From the NCBI RefSeq assembly GCF_000524195.1, contig NW_020170381.1:1766153-1830152 (forward strand): DNA of 64,000 nt. The letters are read 5' to 3'. The notes below the pieces were generated by a model. That model saw only the letters and a list, made by a program, of their open reading frames with translations, ran no database searches and was not told the DNA's origin. Shown here piece after piece: positions 58,251 to 64,000 of the stretch. Made by a program: the position numbers and the translations under genes. The stretch is from Echinococcus granulosus (lineage: Eukaryota > Platyhelminthes > Cestoda > Cyclophyllidea > Taeniidae). Each line of letters opens with the position of its first letter. Position 1 is the first letter of the stretch.

Positions 58251-60698
58251 TCAGAAGGGACGAAAGAGATACTGTTTCTCTGACGATTTAGCTGGTGGCA
58301 GGGGACAGAGGCTATCGACGGAGAAGCTAGACGCCGACGCCGAGGTGGAGGGTGCAGGGGGCGAGGAGCTGGAGGTGGAGTGAGAGGACTCGCATTGCCC
58401 TGTCCTCTGCTCCCCCACCGGGGAGGCCGACTCACTGCCGCCTCTTGCGACCGCTGTCGGAGCCATCTCAACAGACATCTCCACTGCCGGCTGCGAGTGC
58501 TGCTGTTTTTTCTGATGGAAGTCACAGTAGAGCTTGGCCACATGGAGGAGAGTCTCACGCAGGTATGGATCACTTCCTGCAATTGCATTTATAGTGTAAA
58601 CCGCATCAATATGTACAAACCTGATTATGCATTCGGTGATACGATTGTTATTTCATTGAAGTGTGTTTCAGCTGCATCAAGTAAAAAAGTGTACCGTAGA
58701 CTCTTAAGTATAACTCTGCAATAATACTAATACTACTGCTAATAAGAATGATCATTCAAATAACCTTAAATTTCTTTTCCTCAATGCAGCCTCAGGAATT
58801 ATGCGTAAACCAAAGTAACCGAACTCTGAGCAACTATAGGGCTATTGTTTCAGAGGTAATTGATTTTAACTAAATTCTAGTCACCTTTGTCAAATTAATC
58901 TAAATAATGGAGTGTAATTATTCTTTCAGGTCAAGCTAGGATGTTAACGAAAAATACCATAAATGCTGCCCACCGATCCTAAGCAAAGTCATTTTTCGCT
59001 TTCACTAAATGACTAAAAAAGATGTTTCATTCATTAATTTAATGTCCCAAACTACCTATTCGGTGAGTTAATTAAACACCTCTTACCTTTGTTACAGGAA
59101 ATGGGGCAAAAATGCTGTCCCTATTCAACTACTTTCTTGGAAAGTGTGGTCACATGAATTGTGTAGAACCCACTTTCAAAAGTATTATGCACAACAAAGT
59201 GCTATGATCCAGTTGTGAACTATCAGAAGTTTGTCATAGATTAGTAGAGTAACTCGCAATGAAAGTGGATTACGATCATAAAATTGATGACAGGGGAGAG
59301 GGGTTTGCGGCTTAAGTCCGCACAAATTGATAACCCTGTGGGGTTTCCATTCCGTCGGGCCCCCACGTTATCAAGAGGTTGAATCAGATGGCCCTGTGTG
59401 GGTAACAATGTGGCGCCAACGCTATCAGTTCAACTGTAACATCACATCTGCGATGCAGCCTATCACATGTAATTACATGATTAGATTTATTTACATAGCG
59501 AATTTATGATAAATAAACTGCTTCCTAAAATGAGTTACCCTCTTCATGGAAACTGGATCGTAAATAGTTGAAATGTTGGCAAAATTCGAGAGGCTTAGTA
59601 ACTTTACAGTGTTGTGGTATAAGTCATTTCATAAACGGGTTTACCTGCTACACTTGGCAACATCATAGACTGCCGTTTCTCCTTCATTCGTCTGTTTTGA
59701 AACCACACCTAAATCAAAGGGTAATCAGTGTAATACAAATTGGACAACTGTCTGATTAACACAAGCATTTTATTAGAGGATTCTGACTTTCTTAACACAA
59801 GACTAATGAAAGCACTAACAAATCCGAAAAACAGGTTCCAGAAAGATAAAATTCCGGTACTGTTATACCTTGAATGAGGTGTTAGAAAATATCTTAGTAA
59901 TTAGTTTAACTATTAATTAATCGACATCATGATAGATAAGGAGGCATTTACCCCTTTTTAAGGAGTAAATAATTGAGGTTAGTTGAGCTATTAGCGCGAG
60001 TAATTTGCTCTCATAGTTTACAAAAAAACAATCGAATAAACGTGCTAGCGAACGGCTTATAGCTCCTACTCAGTCAGTGGCAAACATCTTTATCTTCTTA
60101 CAGCACAACTTAAAAAGGTGACACTCACCTTGATGGTGTTCTCTGGCAGCTGGAGCTGGGTGGCTAGCTGGGCCCTCTGGGGACGGGAGATGTAGCGCTC
60201 AGTCTGAAAAACCTCTTCGAGTACCTTGCTCTGGTAGGGCGAATAAGTCGTGCGGTAACGCTTAATATCCCTACCCACCACCATCTGCCCCGCCATCGTG
60301 GTCTCCTTAAATTTTCGTTTTCCAGCCAAATGGGACGTTGAAGCCGACGGCATCTGCTCCTTTACCTCCGCCGCTACAATTGCCGACGCCGGGGTCCCCG
60401 CGGGGATGGCATCGGAATGGTGGGACTGGGGCGTAGGAGAGGAAGTAAGGAGGGGGGCGGAGGGTGGACTGCAGCAGAAAGACAGTTGGAGGGGTGGCAG
60501 AGGAAGAGGAAACGGCGGTGCAGTGGTGGGATAGGGACAGAGACAGAGGGAAGTGGAGGGTGTTGAGGCGGCGGTGACGGTAGCAGAGGTGTCGAGAGTT
60601 GCAAGTCCACTGGCCAGATGACTGAGTAACTCGCCATGGGAAAACGTGGTGAGGAAGGGAGGAATCGAAGCAATTGTGTCACTGAATGGCTTGTACAT
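58251..60698 (-). CDS. Evx: Even-skipped/Evx-family homeobox transcription factor
   Basis: Three exons in phase (60698-60129, 59708-59645, 58576-58251) encode 319 residues. The homeodomain spans residues ~145-204: helix 1 region KRYRTTYSPYQSKVLEEVF, then RYISRPQRAQLATQLQL and PENTIK, then the recognition helix VWFQNRRMKEKRQ after the intron. The Y-x-SRP-x-R-x-LA block, LPE-x-TIK and the RRM-K-D/E-KRQ end are hallmarks of Eve/Evx proteins, and an intron between homeodomain codons 46 and 47 is, as I recall, also typical of this family. Helix 1 is diverged. The N-terminal part is Pro/Ser/Thr-rich (low complexity); the C-terminal tail has a helix-like HVAKLYCDFHQKKQQH and then a Ser-rich stretch. 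It is a nuclear DNA-binding factor; Evx genes act in neural and posterior patterning. Intron 2 is 1.07 kb. No neighbouring Hox gene is seen in the window. Confidence 0.92.
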
Positions 60699-61199
60699 CT
60701 TTATCTCCTAAAAGGTGGACTATAAGACCTACAAAATCCTCTTAAGAACACTTATTTTAGATGATTTTCTAATCGTCAAAAGTGTTATCAATGATGCATC
60801 CTTTACAATTGAAGTAAAGCATTTTGCTAATGGGCGAAAAATTCAGACGAGATAATCAAAATTTTTAGATCTTGGTGGTTCACGAAAGATACGCAACAAA
60901 AAATATGAAGAGGAGTGTATTACAAATTTCTGGAGTGTGATAGTTAATAATTCGACACCTTCTAGATATTGGTCAGAAGTTTATGCAAGCATTAACGGTA
61001 TCGACTTACTTATGAGAAATGGAGTAGAAGCCACTACAACTATCTATTTAATCCGGTTTATACCTTCGCTCGAGAGCACTCGAAACCACCACGTATTTAG
61101 GCTTAATTATGAATCATTATTATACTTACGTGTACATAAAAATTTGCCAGCCGCTATTACACTATTTAGTAAGTGAGCCTTAATTTGGACCCGACCAGT

Positions 61200-61400
61200 T
61201 TAAAAAGGCTACACTGAACTCTCCGGACTTACTGGCACGCAATTGGCTAATGGTTCGCCGAGCGATTAAGTGGAGGGAACGTGGTGGCGATGCGCGCTTT
61301 GCGCCAACCAATCATCGCGAGACAGTCGGCATGAGTGCGCAACATTATCAATAACGCGATTTCGTGCGGTTCCAGGCTCTGGGCCTATCGTGCGGACTAG
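61200..61400 (-). promoter_or_regulatory. Promoter-like CpG-rich patch upstream of the homeobox gene
   Basis: About 500-700 nt upstream of the Evx-like ATG the sequence becomes CpG-rich for about 150 nt. It contains a CCAAT pentamer on the minus strand at about 61246-61242 and one on the plus strand at 61308-61312, separated by GCGCGCTTTGCGCC. The surroundings are AT-rich, so the contrast is clear. Function is inferred. Confidence 0.4.
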
Positions 61401-62527
61401 AGAGCAGCTGAATAACTGGTTTTAATGATAATATGCGGACTTTGGAATATACTGAATTTGTTTTGAGGAATGAGGAGTCAAGTCACAACTGCATGACTAC
61501 TATCATATGATAATTAGATTTGTGGAATCTAACAAGAGAAAATCGTGACCTGTAAATCTTCTTATCCTGAAAGGAACCCTTTGTGGACTCCGAATTTGAT
61601 TGCTTGTTTTTAAGGCTAATGCTTTGTGAATAATTTGATTCTTTTATAACGTTCAATTTAGACCTATTACCATTTACCTTTGTAGTTGTTATCCATTTGT
61701 ATAAACCGTGAAATGCATTTCAAAATGTTTAGCTGTCTTCAGATATTAGATGAATTGGACTGTCTCATTTGCACCACTCACTCCATGATCTTAGTTAAAA
61801 ATTAGGAACAAACTAACTTTGCCAAAATGCATTCTATTCATGATTTGATTGTACTTGAAAATTGCTCTTAAAATGTTTGAACAGAATCAGCAAGTGGGTC
61901 TTTCATTTAAAAAAAGAGTTACTGCCTTAAATTTACATTTTAATCCACCGAAGTCCTCTAAATAGGACTTCGATGTGTAACTCATTGGTACAAATATTTG
62001 GTTTCTTAATTTTTAAAACAGGGACACTCTATCTACCCATTCGCAAGGATAATGATGTTATCTCCGCATTGCTCACTTGATGTGACCGCTGCAATGACAC
62101 AGTGACAACAAACTTTACGTCTTTTCTGTCCCCATTTAAATGGCAAAGTCTTGCAGCAACAACTTCAGCATTCAGGCCATGTGGGCAACTTCCCACACGC
62201 TTTCATGAACTCTTTTAATGGTGATACATATGAGAAATCATTCGAAGTCCAATCAGATGTGACGGAAGCAGTGCATTCGTGCACTACCGACTGTGAAGTG
62301 TGTAACATCTAATACAGCAGCTACATCAGCAACAGCCGCGGTGGCAGGGCCAGCCATCTCCCCTACCCCTTTCAGCAGAACCCGAAAAAGTTTGCAGAAC
62401 TACCATAAAATGGACTGACCCGCAAACAGCAGGTTGCGGAGGGGGAGGTGGTGGCAGCAAAACAAATCAAGTCAAATTTGCCATAAAGTTTCAAAGTGTG
62501 TACACTTTGCAGGTCACAGATTGTGGT

Positions 62528-62539
62528 GGGGGGGGGGGG
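62528..62539. repeat. G homopolymer (about 12)
   Basis: A run of about twelve G within a G-rich stretch; G-quadruplex formation is possible. Its length is error-prone in sequencing. Confidence 0.85.
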
Positions 62540-64000
62540 CAGCGAAGGAAAAGAGGGGGTGTAAATACATTGAGACGGCGTTATGGTACTGGAGAATCAC
62601 TTAACCTCGCTGCTTAACAGGACCCTTCAGCGATCTCAGGATCTAAAATCTATCAATGTGGACTAAGGGTTTTATGAAAGGCGATCATAAATGCTGCCCC
62701 TAATGACTGTTAAAGTAGTATCTTGTGGGAAGGAAGAACCTGTAAACATACATGCCAGTGCAATACAAAACCGACAAAACTACTATTTTACGGCCGTGTT
62801 GATTTAGGCCTAATGAAATGAGCCCTTTAAAACTGCCTGTTTCAAAACACTACAACAGTAATAAATATCAGACCCCCATTTTGACTGGATGCGTTTCAGT
62901 AATATACTTCCGTCTAGAGTAGAGCGAAATTACACCAGGAATGTGGAATTGGGTGCTTGCATCTGCTAGTGAAAAATCGCTTTCTGTAGTGCAGAAAATT
63001 GCCGCTTTTTTTTAAATTCAGGCAGGAAAAGTGCTAAAATAGCATTAGTTGAGTCAACTAGTGCTGGTGTCCCGGATCCATAGTGGCAATGTGTTCGCCA
63101 CCCGGTACCCTATAGGCACCGCTGGACTCAAGGTATTTCGGCCTTCGCATTCAAAACGGTTGTCCTTTGCTACAATCCATGTGAACGCACTCCTGTCTTT
63201 TGGGAGAATGAAGCATGGAGAGGCAAACACGATTGCGTTATGAGTGAACACAACATTGACGATGATAAAATACAAATTCGGTTTGTAATTAGCGGGAGGT
63301 AAATGATGTAGCGTGAAGTAATCACTACGATTTAGCATTCTGCTCTAGGTTGTAAAGAAAGAGCTTTAAATGCGCTTTTCATTTAGCGATCTTGGGTGGA
63401 AATTTCAGAATACTAAAGAACGCATTAAAATAACACCCATGTATTAACAATTAAAATTGAGTTTATTTCTAATGAATTAAAAATGAACGAAAGGAAAAAA
63501 TTATACCATTTTCCTCTAAATATCACGTGATAAACAAGTGCTGGACTTTCAAAACACCAAAAAATTAATGCCTGTGGTTGGTAATGATATACCGTAAATA
63601 TCCATAATTTAGAAGCAGAAAAAGAGGTGTTCGACAGAGTCTACGACCTCTAGCAGCGATGTATTGTCTGGAGCCAGAGAGATGAATGACTAGTTTTCGA
63701 ATTAATCACATTATGAACTTGAAAGCACCGATTGCGGCAAAGCAAATCTTGAGGGGTTGATAACAAAAGAAGTAAAGGACTTTTATCTTGCGCTGCTTGT
63801 TAATTTTAGGCCGAAGAACCAGTTATTTGAAGTCACTGTGGGACGAACAGTTGTTTGCAGTAACGCAGTGTTCAACACACTTTTAAATTTGAATCAAAGT
63901 ACAGTCAAACAGTAACTCATGAGGCTTAAATAATTATTCCTGGAAATATTCGAATTGCACTCATAATCACTCTTTCCAGGGTTGCTTGAACGTGAAGATA

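Larger units (their letters stand above)
60699..64000. other. Upstream region of the homeobox gene, no further gene seen
   Basis: Apart from the promoter-like patch near 61.2-61.4 kb and a G homopolymer at 62528-62539, I see only AT-rich sequence with short frames. A minus-strand frame at 63054-63338 has no recognised content. Confidence 0.5.

Noticed and set aside
60298..60534. Plus-strand frame opposite the homeobox exon
   Set aside because: Shadow of the Pro/Ser-rich coding sequence on the other strand.
63054..63338. 94-codon minus-strand frame
   Set aside because: No recognisable protein and no splice context.

Overview
This is a eukaryotic window with intron-rich genes. It most likely comes from a flatworm, probably a tapeworm. 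The evidence is: a 193-residue peroxiredoxin (42.4-43.1 kb) that resembles cestode thioredoxin peroxidases as I remember them; introns of only 34 and 39 nt beside introns of several kb; and gene junctions that look like spliced-leader trans-splicing (poly(A) signal, then 65-80 nt, then AG directly before ATG). The species is inferred. One 100-N gap lies at 31632-31731. All gene models were built by hand from reading frame, splice sites and intron phase, without transcripts.

Layout. 1-5348: no confident gene, one dispersed repeat copy. 5349-14159 (+): a tight head-to-tail trio of an MTRES1-like mitochondrial RNA-binding protein, a TMEM248-like membrane protein and the U4/U6 snRNP WD40 protein PRPF4. 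14160-16873: one weak minus-strand candidate exon. 16874-20488 (-): a FOXN2/3-type forkhead factor. 20840-28031 (-): an SFI1-like centrin-binding repeat protein whose 3' end lies about 350 bp upstream of the forkhead gene. 28099-53001 (+): a ten-exon gene for an unrecognised low-complexity protein of about 1037 residues, with a nuclear-localisation-like cluster, an acidic run and a C-terminal class I PDZ ligand. Its 8.8-kb intron 5 holds two complete typical 2-Cys peroxiredoxin genes on the opposite strand (42409-43059 and 45176-47036), each with a TATA box about 50 nt upstream of its ATG. 53002-58250: a partial gene with a helical-repeat look at 55646-56335 (+). 58251-60698 (-): an even-skipped/Evx homeobox gene whose homeodomain is split at codons 46/47. 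60699-64000: no gene seen; a promoter-like patch lies upstream of the homeobox gene.

Working together. The two peroxiredoxins are paralogues sharing the position of their first intron. They reduce peroxides with thioredoxin and are probably important to a parasite lacking other peroxidases (family knowledge). The other genes are housekeeping (splicing, mitochondrial RNA, centrosome) or developmental (forkhead, Evx). The most interesting signals are the two possible trans-spliced gene clusters, the unrecognised PDZ-ligand gene hosting the antisense peroxiredoxin pair, and the inverted repeat cluster at the assembly gap.
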